Of a DNA stretch of 64,000 nt, positions 1-11,273 are shown in pieces. The stretch spans positions 1,290,256 to 1,354,255 of the forward strand of contig NW_019028982.1 of assembly GCF_002105155.1 (NCBI RefSeq), given 5' to 3'. Every line of letters starts with the position of its first letter. The stretch's first letter is position 1. Below the pieces are notes generated by a model, which was not told where the DNA came from, did not search any database, and saw nothing but the letters and a program-made list of their open reading frames with translations. The translations under genes and the position numbers were made by a program. Origin of the DNA: Lobosporangium transversale. Its lineage: Eukaryota; Mortierellomycota; Mortierellomycetes; Mortierellales; Mortierellaceae.

Positions 1-1
1 T

Positions 2-883
2 CAAGACCTTAGGATGCTACTATGGGAGACTATGGAAAAAATCATGGAGATTTACTACGCGAGGCAGGAGCTCAGGACTGTCGACGATAGTGTGCCTGCA
101 CAAAACACAGACTCGAAGACTCGGAAGGATACTTATCAACTGGTACGTGTGTAGGACAGCCCCGCAAGGAACCGTCTTTGAAGACAGAGGCTCATTGGAA
201 GACATGAATAGCAACTCACCTCATATTGCATTATGCTTTAGCTTTTACAATCATTTCCTGTTGGCTGGATGACATCGTATGAAATCTCGCGTCAATATAG
301 CCAGCTGAAGGAAAAAGTACAGAAACAAGGAAAGAAACCAGATGATTCTGCCAACAACGGAGTACCCATTGGAAAACCCAAGCCCATACTTTCAGGGAAT
401 TCAGGACCAAGATCGTCCATTCACACCACTGCTGCGCGAAGTGCAATCCCATCGTCATCTACGGGTGCTACTGCTGATACAACGGTGAGTCCTTCTACTG
501 TGGCGTCGACAGGATCGAGCTCTGCCCAGAACCTCACATCACCAACAACGGAGCTAGGATCTCCCTCAGCACCTGCGCCGGGATCATTGGCAGTCTCTGC
601 AGCAACGGTTGGACTTGACGGACCCATTGAAAACCATCGTATGTCTAGCCCATCCAGATCACCCTTGATAACACACCGCCCTATTCAAGTGCCCGAGGCT
701 GTCAGTCCAGTGCCCCAACATTCTCGATCTCAGCATGGCCCGTTTGCGGGAGGTCCAGCATCCAGCTCTAGTTCGAACGATATTAGCAAAAAAAGAAAGA
801 ATCTTGATGAAGGTAGGGTGATTTTTACATTACAATCTATTACAATTGAGATAGGACGTTACATTAAGAATGCTTTTTTTTTT

Positions 884-927
<44 letters not shown>

Positions 928-1642
928 ATCTTGCTTGCTTTCAGCCTCGATCTCAATGTATGGAAGTGGATCAAGTCATGATCCTTTGTTCATTGATGAA
1001 TCAGGATATGATGAGTCTCTTAATCGTCGTGGTTATCGACAGAATAGTGGGAGCCTTACAGACTATGTACGGCCCTCCTCGTCTAGTCCGTCCATAAGTT
1101 CGATTGGACAGCCGATGTATGCTGTTCCGAATGAGAGTACTAAAAAGAAGAAGGTTGCAGATCAAAGACATGCAGTTTTATCTAGTTCCAATCATCGTGG
1201 ATTGAGTACATCGTACTATCAAGAGTATACGGACTATCCGGAATATAAAGAGTATTCAGAGTATCAGGACTATCCTGGATCTAGAGAGTCATCTATATAT
1301 CAGTCGCAGCGCCACCCTGCATCGCCACCTCAGAATTACCCAGGACATGGATCACTTGGCTATCCTGGTTCACGGGCTCAACATTCACATTATCAGCATG
1401 AAGTGCCGCCAGATCCCTATTATCATCGGCATGTTTCATCTCCAGGGTCTTCACCAGGAGGAGGAGGAGGAGGAGGAGGAGGAGGAGGTTATTCTTCATC
1501 GGCACATCCGACTAGTGCATCAAGAGCTATGCAGCATCAACAGCAACAAGGGTCTTCATTAGGGAGTCCATCGAGTGGATCTGCATCGAAGGCAATGTCG
1601 ATGAACAACCTCTTGCACCATCCTTCACATCATACGCGCTGA
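2..1642 (+). CDS. 3' part of an unrecognised low-complexity protein (gene enters from the left edge)
   Basis: The window opens inside this gene. The reading frame is open from base 2. Predicted exons are 2-142, 242-812 and 945-1642, giving 47 + 423 codons including the stop. The 142/143 donor is gtacgt and the 241 acceptor is tttag, phase 0, joining ...DTYQL to LLQSFPVGWM. The second intron (813-944) is 132 bases, a multiple of three with no stop, so retaining it would not break the frame; it holds a (TTTC)n microsatellite. The N-terminal visible part (about 90 residues) is helical and charged (WETMEKIMEIYYARQEL). The rest is Ser/Pro/Thr-rich, then Tyr-rich with repeated YxxYxxY spacing, then a run of eleven Gly (GGA repeat) and a Ser/Gln/His-rich end. 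Such tails are typical of fungal nuclear regulators, but I recognise no domain and assign no function. The upstream half lies outside the window. Confidence 0.7.
884..927. repeat. (TTTC)n microsatellite inside an intron
   Basis: About eleven copies of TTTC lie between a T run and the acceptor tttcag of the 813-944 intron, so the tract doubles as an extended polypyrimidine tract. Confidence 0.9.
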
Positions 1643-2644
1643 AGATGGGATTGAGGAAAATGACAACAACCCTTTTGCATTAAACACGATCAATAGTTTT
1701 TGATTTATTTAGGCATCTTGTAAGATATTCTCTCATTTAAAGAAAAAGAAAAAGAAAAAGAAAGATTGAATCAATATATTTGATGTGTACGACATGTTGA
1801 AGGATGAAAGATGGCTGGTTGTAAAAAAAAGAAAAAAAAGATTTTTTTAAATCCTCGTAAAACAACGTGAAGGATAATGTCCTAAAAGGGTATTCTAGGA
1901 AACGCGCAGAAATTTAAAGTTGTTAGTTATTTCCTTGGGAAGACAACAGTAAAAAAAAAGAAAAAAAAAAAAATAATGAATAAAAAGCCTTTTATTAAGC
2001 AAGGGTTCAATCCCGCAATCTATCGACCTTCCAGACGTTACTTGCTTTAGAGATAAAAGTAAAAACACACACATTTATGCAAGTGTGTTGCCTTTCTTTC
2101 CAAAAAGGATTTTTTTTCTTTTTTTTACTTTCCACGTTGCGTTGTCTGACCTTCTTTTGCACATCAACGGAACAAAGTATATACCACAGATTCGTCTTTG
2201 CTTTGTTAATCGAAATAACAATTAAAGAGACTAAACAAAGCAGCTTTGTTCCCCTTTTTCTCTTTGTCTTTTTCCTTATCCTTCCTTTTCCTCTTTTGTC
2301 TTTTTCTTTTTCTTTTTCTTTTTTTTTTAAATCTTTTATTACTCCATTTATTCCTTCCTTAAGCATCGTTAGGAGCTGATTAGTAATTTCACCATAGAAA
2401 ACAAGAAAACAAGAAAACCAAAAAAAGGAAAAAAAAAAAAAAAAGTGATTCTCTCAACACCTGATCAAAAGAAAAAGAAAAAGAAAAAGAAAAAGAAAAA
2501 GAAAAAGAGTGTTGTCTGATCTTGTCTCCACATTCGACCAAACTCAATCTCATTTCACTGGGTGCTCACCATTTCCTTATTGCCAACAACTTTATATTCG
2601 TGTTCAACAGATTTAACAAAGAACACCGTAAAAAGAAACACATA
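1643..2644. other. Intergenic region, no gene seen
   Basis: Non-coding spacer between two genes on the same strand. It holds several A-rich tracts (1739-1764, 1951-1973, 2426-2444), a pyrimidine-rich stretch at 2250-2330 and a (GAAAAA)n tract at 2467-2509 that leads into the probable 5' untranslated region of the next gene. ORFs on both strands here are low-complexity Lys or Phe runs created by these tracts. Confidence 0.7.
2467..2509. repeat. (GAAAAA)n hexanucleotide microsatellite
   Basis: About seven tandem copies of a GAAAAA unit, about 135 bases upstream of the RSC1-like start codon. Confidence 0.85.
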
Positions 2645-5600
2645 ATGCCGCCCACGCGGAAGAAGAGCACGACAGCCAAAGGCACAGCTTCGATTGTAGA
2701 GGGACTCTCATTTGACAACAAAGAGGAGACCATGGCAGAGATCCTTGGCAGATTAGAGAACCTTAAAGACAAAAGGTACTAATTGCCACCAGTCGCTTCG
2801 ACCTCCTTCCTCACACCCTCCACATTCAAAAAGAAAAACAGAAAGGAAATGTTTTTGGACGATCTCTCCGAACAATGTGGACTCTTGGGCCCTAGGACTA
2901 TACACAGGCCATCTCACACTCTTTTTTTTTTTTTTTTTTTTTTTTTTTGTTGTGGTTCTACATAGTGGTCGGTCTATATCAGAACTGTTTCTGACCCTGC
3001 CAGAGCAGGAGGACTACCCTGATTATTACATGATCATCAAGTCTCCAATTGCATTCGACATGATTAGGGTATGTCTTCATTCTTGTGCATTTGCAATTGC
3101 TTTGTTCCCCCACTCTCTCCCCTTTTCTCTTTTTATTTTTTTTTATAGTTTTTACGTGTTTTATGCCATATCTTTCTTGCCCTTTTCAAACCATGAGCTG
3201 CATTCCTATTACTATCATTACTACCATGATTATTAAACGGTGGTTATGCCCTCCTATGATTGTCACAACCTGATTTTTACTGCATCGAAAAGTGTTGTGG
3301 AGTAAAAAAAAAAAAAAGTGTTGTACAAGCTTTTGAAATTCTAATGCACTTTCTGTGTGATTTAGGACCGTTTGAAAGCTGGACAATATGCAGGCGACAA
3401 TCTGGATGACTTTGGCAAGGATCTGAAGACGATGATCAGCAATGCCAAAACTTATAACCGCGAAGGCTCAATGGTTTATAGAGATGCCACAGTACTCGAG
3501 GTAACAATAAAAATGAAAAATAAAATTGATAAACGGATATATACTCTAATTACAACGAGTGGCAAAACTAAATTATCCTCCGTTCTTTTTTTTTTTTTTT
3601 TCCTTTTCTTTCTTTCTTTGTTTCTTTGTCAATAGAGTTATATTGATGCTGTCATAAAAGCATTAAAGGGTGACAGTTCTCATATTAAAATAGAGGTACA
3701 AATGTTCAAGTCTCCAACACCACGGTGCTCTCTTTCACTTTTCTTGTTTAATTAATATCTAACTAGGCAACAACATCATTTCATGTTACTTTTTAGTTTT
3801 CGCCAGAGTTTTGCCAACGTGTCTTGGACACAATCAAGTATCACGAGGATAAAGAGTAAGTCGTATTCAAATATAGCCATTGTCACCAAGCTTCATATGC
3901 GTACATCTTTTATCTCCTTGACATCTTATTCGCTGTATGGTCATTATGTGTAGTGGACGACAAGTGGCCGAACTATTTATGGAGTTACCGAGCAAGGACG
4001 ACTATCCGGATTATTATGATGAGGTATAGCCACAATAAATGAGACTATCACCCGTTGGTTTTTAATGACGGTCCTCTACCCTTCTAGGTATTAATCAATC
4101 CATGTGCCTATATTGAAATAGATTTCTAAACCAATTGCGATCAACATCATTGAGGAAAAAATTGCTCGGGGCGAGTATACGAAAATGGAGCTGTTTGAGA
4201 AGGATATGAACCAAATGTTTGACAACGCAAAGATCTATAACGCAGAGGGCTCAGAGGTTTATTCGGATGCAGAAACATTGCAGGTGAGCTAACAGTTTCT
4301 TTTTTCCTTTCAATATATCGATATATGTAATAGCATGATAGTATCTCTTATTTCTGCTAACTCTCTACATGAATTTTTTTTTTTTATTTTTTTTTTATTA
4401 TTATTATTTTATTTTATTTTATTTTTCTAGCATTTATTTTGGAAAACTATCGGTAAAAACGGTCGTGGGCGTCATATGAAGGGAAAGGTGCAACGGAAGC
4501 ACAACACATTGCTACCAGAGATTGTTCATCAAGGCGAGACTTATAGAGTTGGTATGCATTGTTTATTTCAGGCTTGCTTGGACGATATATAGATTAATGA
4601 TCGTTTCAATTATTGTTTCTAACTTTTTTTCTTTTTCTTTTTCTTTTTCTGTAGGTGATTTTGTACATATCCAAAACGATGTTGAACCATCCAAACCAAC
4701 TATCGGGATTATTTTTAGTATTTGGCAAGATGATAAGTATGATATGATTTATGACAACTTGACTGATATTAAGCCCTGTAACAAGTTTACTTTTTATTCA
4801 TCATATCATTATTTTTTTTTTAAAAAAAAAAAAAAAAAAAAAAACCAACGTTCATTGTATTTCCTTATTATAGAGGCATCAACGGGATAGACGCAGCTTG
4901 GTTCTTAAGGCCAGAACATATTGTACATCCTTATGCGAGTCGCTTCTATCCGTCAGAGGTGGTGAAATCATCGGGAACTCATGAGCATTTGGTCAGTGAC
5001 ATTTTAGGACGGTGCTATGTTCTTCAGACAAAGGATTATATTCGTGGACGTCCTGTCGGTTGGAAAGAAGGCCAGTATATCTATGTTTGTGAACAACGGT
5101 ACAATGAATCATACAAATCAGTCTCAAAGATAAAAAATTGGGCGAACTGTCTTCCACCCGGTCATAAACCTGGAGATATCGAACTGAAGCTTTATCCACA
5201 ACCATTGGTTATAAAAAAGCTTCCTGGGGCTGCCAGGATGAATAAAACTTCCAAGAGAGGTACAAGTGAGCCAGTTTCGCGAGCTAGCTCCCCTCGGGAT
5301 TATTCATCCGCATACGCAACATCCAGAGAAGCCACACAGACCCCAGAACCTGAACTTGAGCCTGAGTCTGAACCTGAACCGGAGCCTAAACCCAAACCCA
5401 AACCCAAACCCAAACTCAACCTCAATCCCAACCCCAACCCCGAGCCTGAAGCAGAACTGGAGCCAAAGCCAGAGCCTAAACCAGAACCAAAGGTGACAAA
5501 GACATCAAAGGCTATGAAACGCAAGTCAGCTCAGATGCTTGGAGAATCATCACCATCAATGGCCCCTCTAGAAAAGAAAGATACTACACCAGTCCGTTCA

Positions 5601-7073
5601 CAACCACGGCTCTCCTCCCCACCACAACATCGATACCGCTGCAACTACTCTAATCTGTCCACTAAACTCCAGTGTGCAGCGTAAGTGGAAGGCTCTATGA
5701 TAATATGATAGTATGATAGTGTTATTGGTCTACATGTTTATAAAGTTCAATGTCTTCTTACATCATATCTGGATCGTATTTGTAGAACATTCACGAGTGA
5801 AGCAGACCTTCAACAACATGTCACGGATGAACATGTGAGCACATTGTCAAATATCAATCCTGCCCCATCACTCAAGAGAGGAAGGCCCAGAAAGTCTCCA
5901 TCTGATGCTGATCCGAATGCTGCGCCATCTCCTGTGCCGATGTTGGTAACAGAACCCTACCAAGCAGTGTCTACAACGATTGATCAATCTACTTATCAGC
6001 AACCTGGGTATAGTAATTATGGAGCAACAGGGCAATACCCAGCCACTACCCCATCTCGACCAACAACCCCAAGCGATGTCCTTGCTGGTCAAAACATGTA
6101 TTCAAGCGCAGTATATCCAACATCATCACAACAACAACCACAACAACCACAACAACCACAACAACCACAGCAACAACCACAACATCAGTCAATGCAGTAC
6201 ATGCATCAGCAGCACCAACGTGGAATGTCATATTCTCAGCAAGCATATGATCAATCAATTCCATCAGGATATTCCAGGTCGCAAGGTTATGCACAAACTG
6301 TGCCTCATAGTCAAGGCTACGCATATGGACAACCTTACCCTATGCAGCAGCAGCAGCAACAACAGCATTCTCCTAATCAACCATACGCCTTCAATCAGAC
6401 GCAGTACTACCAGCAGAGCTATGCATCCCAAGGATATCCTTCCCAGCAACAGAATGCATACTCTTACGCTTATTCACAACCCTATAGTGCGTCGCCTCAT
6501 GGCTATCCACAGCATCAAAACTACGGTCCGGAACAACAAAACCGCCATCTATCATCCTCCGTGCCATCTGACCATCAACAACAGCTTGTTCAGCAGCAAC
6601 GTCTTGTTCAACAACAACAGCTTGTGCAGCAGCAGTATTTGGCTCAACAGCAACAGCTTGTACAACAGCAGAAGCATATACAGCATTCACATCAGCACTC
6701 ACCTTCACACCCTGGATACCATCAACGAGGTATCTCTCAATCCTATCCGGTGCAACCACAGCAACAACAACAGCCCTATCCATCCCAGTCACCTGTCTCT
6801 ATTATTGCATCTCAGCCATATGCAAGTGTGAATCCACCATATCAACAACAGGCCTATCTTCCACCAACGTCAGTGGCATACAATAGTGGACATGGGGCAT
6901 CCTTGTCGAACGCATCATCGCATGGATCGGCCTCTACACTGACCAATGCTATGGAGGGTATTGGTCTTGGTCTTTCGGGTGTGACAAATGCAGATCATGG
7001 AAGGGTTAGAACATCAATGGTGGCAGCAGATGGTACTGCTACGACGTCCACCTTTAATTCACCAACCATGTAG
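2645..7073 (+). CDS. RSC1: RSC1/RSC2-like chromatin remodelling subunit: two bromodomains, BAH, zinc finger, AT-hook, Gln-rich tail
   Basis: Eleven exons join in frame: 2645-2775, 2966-3068, 3366-3500, 3636-3695, 3797-3855, 3954-4023, 4122-4283, 4431-4551, 4655-4736, 4874-5680, 5786-7073; 1005 residues. Bromodomain 1 (about 48-140) has [11 protein letters not shown] and the acetyl-lysine-binding Asn in NAKTYN. Bromodomain 2 (about 160-255) has [11 protein letters not shown] and NAKIYN. A BAH domain (about 275-400) follows with [17 protein letters not shown] and SEVVKS. Residues 464-514 are a Pro/Glu/Lys/Asn dipeptide repeat. A C2H2-like finger (about 565-600, unusual C-x9-C spacing, then H-x4-H) spans the last junction, followed by an AT-hook (KRGRPRK, about 606) and a Gln/Tyr/Pro tail of about 350 residues. 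The order bromodomain-bromodomain-BAH is the yeast Rsc1/Rsc2 plan, so a role in the RSC nucleosome remodeller in the nucleus is well founded. The Gln-rich tail is an addition of unknown use. Confidence 0.93.
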
Positions 7074-7269
7074 TGTAGTACAGCATTAAAAAAGATGTTT
7101 TAATTCCAAAAAATAAAAATAAAAAATAAAAAAAAAATAAAAAAAAAAAAAAAAAAGAGAGAGCAGGCTGGCTTGATATTTCTATTCTTAATGAATGCTG
7201 TGCTGTATGTACATGTACAATGTCAAAGCCCCATGGTTCAAAGCTGTGTCATTCTTTTAATATCGAATG

Positions 7270-7306
<37 letters not shown>

Positions 7307-8925
7307 CTAGTGTAACAGTCATTACCAAAGATGATGTTGAATGTTTTTGCGTAAAGAGCGTCAATTGAAGTCATTGGAACAGCCACAGCCACAGCCAAGA
7401 GTCATCACATTGGGAGTAAGCTTTCCCGAATCCCAGTGTATGAGCACAGAAGTAGAGAGAAAAAGCCCATGTAACTGAAATGGATAGATCCAATTACGAA
7501 GCATGGCACAAGTGTGTTGGCGTCATTGTTGGATGATGAGACAGTTTTTACACTCCTGCGAACGTTTACGTTAACGGATGATGCGAAATAGCCTTTTTAG
7601 ACCATTCACTCTAGTACATGTACTTGGACTAGCTCAATACGGCTGTATTTTTTTTTTTTTTTGCCGTTGTAAATATCATCCTCTCCTATGAAATAAATTT
7701 TTTATATAATATCCATTCATTTAGGTTGGATTATGACTTTAAATTTTATTTTATTTTTTTACTTTCGTCATTTATTCACGATGACACCTCCGTATCTAAT
7801 GCAGATGTGTCTCCCTGATGACCAAATGCTTGTCAAACAAATGATGATTATAAGAGACTTTGCTACTCCTTGGTGACAACATCTCTTTTTCAGACTATGG
7901 AAACGATATAATGATCAGAAAGCGAAGATAGTAGAGAACTAGGCATAGTATAGTAAAGTAACGTGCTGGAATGCTAGGATTAACTTTGCGCCGCTGTAGT
8001 TTATAATAAAACGCAAGCCCCTTCTCTTACCCTCTTTTTTTGCCCTGCCACTCCGCCGGCTGCTGCTCTTGTAACACCCAAGATGCGGAATTCTTTTTTA
8101 CCAGAGAAAGTCAGGAAAAGTACATTAGGAGAGCATTCGTGTCTGGCTAGGCCTTGTTTGAATAACCATAAAAGGCACTTTTATCCTGCAGAGAAAAAGG
8201 CCAAAGCGAGTAATGCATTCAACAAAAATGCGAACGAGTGTTACAAATTAAAAATTAAGAAAAGTGATGAGAATATCGAGTCAAGGAAGATGGATCAAAA
8301 AATATGCGAATATGCATGAGGCATCAATGACAAACAAATAAACAAAAACCAAAAACGACGATGAATTAAGAGACCATTATTGAAAGGGATCGTCAATTTA
8401 AAAAGAAAAAACGTATTCGTTCTAGATATATCTGTCTCTATAAACTAAAACTCACACGAGCATAATAGAGCATCATTACATCTTCATGAATCTGTCCATA
8501 AAAGACCAGCCCTTTTTCACAATCACCATAAAACCTGAATAAACCAACTCTTTTTAACCTTTCTTTCTTCGGCTCTCTCTCTCTTTTTAAGCTTTTTGCC
8601 ACCATCTTGCTATTGTCACACCAACCCGTCCTTTCTTCCGCATTCCATTACATCTCTTTCTTTCATCTCTCTCTATCTTTCCAACTCTCTCTCTCTCTTT
8701 CTAACTTTCTCTCTCTCTTTCTATATATCTATATATCTCTTCCCCCCCTCTTTCTTTCCTTTCTTTCTCTCTTTCTCTCTTTGTCTGCCACTCTTGTGTT
8801 TTTCTCTCATTAATATTGCCATCCATTACCTTTCTCTCCCTTTGCCATTACACATACATCTTTTTTTTTTTTTTTTTTTTTTTCTTTTTTTACATTACTA
8901 TTATCATTACCAGTAGCTTCACACT
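7074..8925. other. Intergenic region, no gene seen
   Basis: The 3' flank of the RSC1-like gene carries A-rich tracts (7111-7156 and 7274-7304) and two perfect GTACATGTAC palindromes (7209-7218, 7614-7623). From about 8560 to 8925 the top strand is strongly pyrimidine-rich (CT/CTTT repeats, then a T run at 8861-8883), typical of a fungal promoter and 5' leader for the gene at 8926. The only sizeable ORF (8083-8319) has no recognisable protein. Confidence 0.65.
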
Positions 8926-9804
8926 ATGCCATTTACATTTAGTCGTACAGAACACGCAAGACAATTGCGTGTTAAAGACCCCACACTCTGGACTCTGTTC
9001 ACCATTCGCAAAATCATCTGCTTCAGTGCCATTCTATGCCTTATCCTCCAAGCCATTGGTATATTGTTGTCCGCGATGCTTGGCACAATCGCCCTTGTCA
9101 CGCCCTCATTACTCTTCCTTGATCTCTGCATCATCATGGGCATGGTCGGCACCCTCTATCCTGACACGGAATTCTGGTGCCGAAGAAATAGGATCTTGGC
9201 ATCGTTTACAATGACAACAGCACTCACTGCTTTCTCATATGTGTCTACTTCAGCAATCCTAAAGGACGTATATCTTCTCTCCAAAGGTGAAAAGTACCTC
9301 AGCCTCGTGGTCTGTGGGATCCATTATATGATGTGCGTCCTCTTGGCCATTGAAGGCTTTCTAACAATTCAAAAGAGGGAGGATGAAATCGAGTCTGCGC
9401 ACCTCGAGCTATTGGAGCTGGGCCATGGTCAACCTCGCTGTCATCCATCGACTCAACCTACCGAGCCATCCCGGGCCTTTATCTATCAGCCAAACATCCC
9501 TCAAAGAGGTCAATTGGGAGGTCAAGGCCAAGAAGAGATTGCAAATCAGCAAGAAAAGGAGGTTCTCCCAACATATACACGCCATCAGCCTTCTGATCAG
9601 CCAAAGTTCTGTATCATTGACATGTCGAACCAGCTGCAACAACAGCAGCAACAACAAGAGCCACATTCATTACCCGCATATGAAGAATCCAGGACAGGAA
9701 GAGCTTTAGGATCAACACCTACACAACCTACACAATCTACACAATCTACACAACCTGTACCAGTAGCACAGTCGACATTTGAAGATGTACCACTACGCAT
9801 GTAA
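8926..9804 (+). CDS. Four-helix membrane protein A with LPxY/IIDMSN tail (tandem family)
   Basis: Single-exon gene, 292 residues. Four hydrophobic segments lie at about 29-50, 55-78, 88-112 and 124-147, and both ends are probably cytosolic. The first ATG after the long CT-rich leader is used. The tail (148-292) is hydrophilic and Gln/Pro/Thr-rich. It holds LPTY at 214-217, IIDMSN at 230-235 and LPAY at 249-252. LPxY is a known variant of the PY motif bound by WW domains of Rsp5-type ubiquitin ligases; that role here is inference. Gene C (12124) has the same order LPxY - DQP - IIDMSN. The next two genes on this strand have the same plan (short N-terminus, four helices, low-complexity tail). 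The helix layout recalls MARVEL-type proteins, but I cannot assign the family. Confidence 0.8.
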   Translation: MPFTFSRTEHARQLRVKDPTLWTLFTIRKIICFSAILCLILQAIGILLSAMLGTIALVTPSLLFLDLCIIMGMVGTLYPDTEFWCRRNRILASFTMTTALTAFSYVSTSAILKDVYLLSKGEKYLSLVVCGIHYMMCVLLAIEGFLTIQKREDEIESAHLELLELGHGQPRCHPSTQPTEPSRAFIYQPNIPQRGQLGGQGQEEIANQQEKEVLPTYTRHQPSDQPKFCIIDMSNQLQQQQQQQEPHSLPAYEESRTGRALGSTPTQPTQSTQSTQPVPVAQSTFEDVPLRM

Positions 9805-10367
9805 CTTTTAGTTTCATATCACATAAAACAGATAGCCCGTCATTCTTGTACAATATATATTTATTTAAACATCGCAATCGGTCTTTTACACCCTTTTGTA
9901 CTTTTACATGTGCCCTCGCTTACATTCCGCTGATATATGACTATAGGTATTCCCGGTAACATACGAGAGGCGGTGCTCTGGTTAATAAAATGGTGGAGAA
10001 GAATAAAAGTGGATTTGCATTAGGTTGCACAGCAGCATCAGGTTTTGGGAGCAAACAAAAAAGGTTCATTTCTCATGCTCATGTCAGAGCATGTACATGT
10101 AGATAATCGTCATCTGAGGACTCAACGACAGTTCGCCCTCGTCTCCATTTTTTTTCTTTTCTTTTTTTTTTTTTTTTTTTTTTTTCTTCTTTTTTTTCTT
10201 ACTTTTGAACATGTACATGTACTTTTTGTTTTTTTTCCCCCCTTCCATCGTACCCAGTTCCACCCCCTGTCTTTCCGTTACCTTAGTATTATGCAAATAC
10301 TCGACGCTCAATCATAGGACTAAAAAGGACCGTTCCCAAACCACACAACCTCCTCTTCCTCCTGACA
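9805..10367. other. Intergenic region between membrane protein genes A and B
   Basis: No gene seen. Contains a T run near 10159-10184, two TACATGTA palindromes (10094-10101 and the longer GTACATGTAC at 10213-10222) and a pyrimidine-rich leader before the ATG at 10368. Confidence 0.6.
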
Positions 10368-11273
10368 ATGGAGTATCAACATAATACGCCCCTATTCCCA
10401 TTGCCTGTGTGGACTCTCCAGATCCCCATGGCCTCCATCCTTGTTGTTGATTTTTTTCTTCAGATTGCTTCAGGGAGTTTGATATCAGATTCTCCAGAAG
10501 GTGATGGCGATCAGGACGACTTCAAAGACATTGATTCGAATCCAAGGACTATATTTTCGATTGTTCAAATCATCGCCATCGTTGCCACTATATGCCTCTA
10601 TAGTCTTTTCATATATCCTAATACATTCAGAGATGGTTATTGTTGTATTTGCACTTGTCTTCAAAAGAGAAAAGATGATGTCCCCTCGTCTCTTTTCCCT
10701 CCTATCCTCTCTTCATCTGCGACCATAACCAGTACTCCTACCCCAGAGCAGGAGATAGGGGCAAGGGCAAAGTATAAGAGGCGCGAGAATCAGCGAATAT
10801 GGATAACGTTGATGTTGGCCTCCGTCTACCTTTTTTTCGTGGTTCAAACAGCTTACGATATCTGGCGCTTTGAAGGAACAGATGGAGTGATTGGATGGGT
10901 GACCCTTTTTTTGAACCTAGTCATGGTGATGCTACTGGCCTTTGACTGTCGTTTGCAATGTCAAAACCAACAGAGGTATGATTTACAATGGCAACAACAA
11001 CAACAGCAACAGCAGCAGCAACATCGGATACAGATGGACCAAGGAGACTTGCAGAATCATTACCGACATGGATATCAGCTACAGCACCGGCATCCGCATT
11101 ATCCGTTGACAGAATTATGTGCCTCTGTTGGAGGTGATGCATCTCGTGCAGACACAACGATAGGAGATTTACCAAGATATGAACCTACAATCAACTCTAA
11201 CAATGACGAGCGCAACAATGGAAGCGGTAGTGATAATAGTAGAAGTGGTAGAGGCAGCAACGGGGAGCATTAA
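10368..11273 (+). CDS. Four-helix membrane protein B with Gln-rich tail and LPRY motif (tandem family)
   Basis: Single exon, 301 residues. Hydrophobic segments lie at about 19-36, 64-87, 143-163 and 173-196. A Cys-rich patch (CCICTC) follows helix 2. The tail has a run of eleven Gln interrupted only near its start, a His/Tyr-rich stretch, one LPRY at 268-271 and a Ser/Gly/Asn-rich end. The longer loop between helices 2 and 3 (about 55 residues) and the missing IIDMSN motif set it apart from A and C. Grouping it with them rests on helix number, lack of introns, tail style, the LPxY motif and tandem position, not on clear sequence identity. Function unknown. Confidence 0.72.
   Translation: MEYQHNTPLFPLPVWTLQIPMASILVVDFFLQIASGSLISDSPEGDGDQDDFKDIDSNPRTIFSIVQIIAIVATICLYSLFIYPNTFRDGYCCICTCLQKRKDDVPSSLFPPILSSSATITSTPTPEQEIGARAKYKRRENQRIWITLMLASVYLFFVVQTAYDIWRFEGTDGVIGWVTLFLNLVMVMLLAFDCRLQCQNQQRYDLQWQQQQQQQQQQHRIQMDQGDLQNHYRHGYQLQHRHPHYPLTELCASVGGDASRADTTIGDLPRYEPTINSNNDERNNGSGSDNSRSGRGSNGEH

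Noticed and set aside
2005-2025. tRNA-like B-box (GGGTTCAATCCCG)
   Set aside because: The flanking bases do not form a five-pair T stem and there is no A-box or acceptor stem at the right distance.
8083-8319. 78-residue ORF on the plus strand
   Set aside because: Lys/Asn-rich, no domain, no splice partners or leader; looks like chance in AT-rich spacer.
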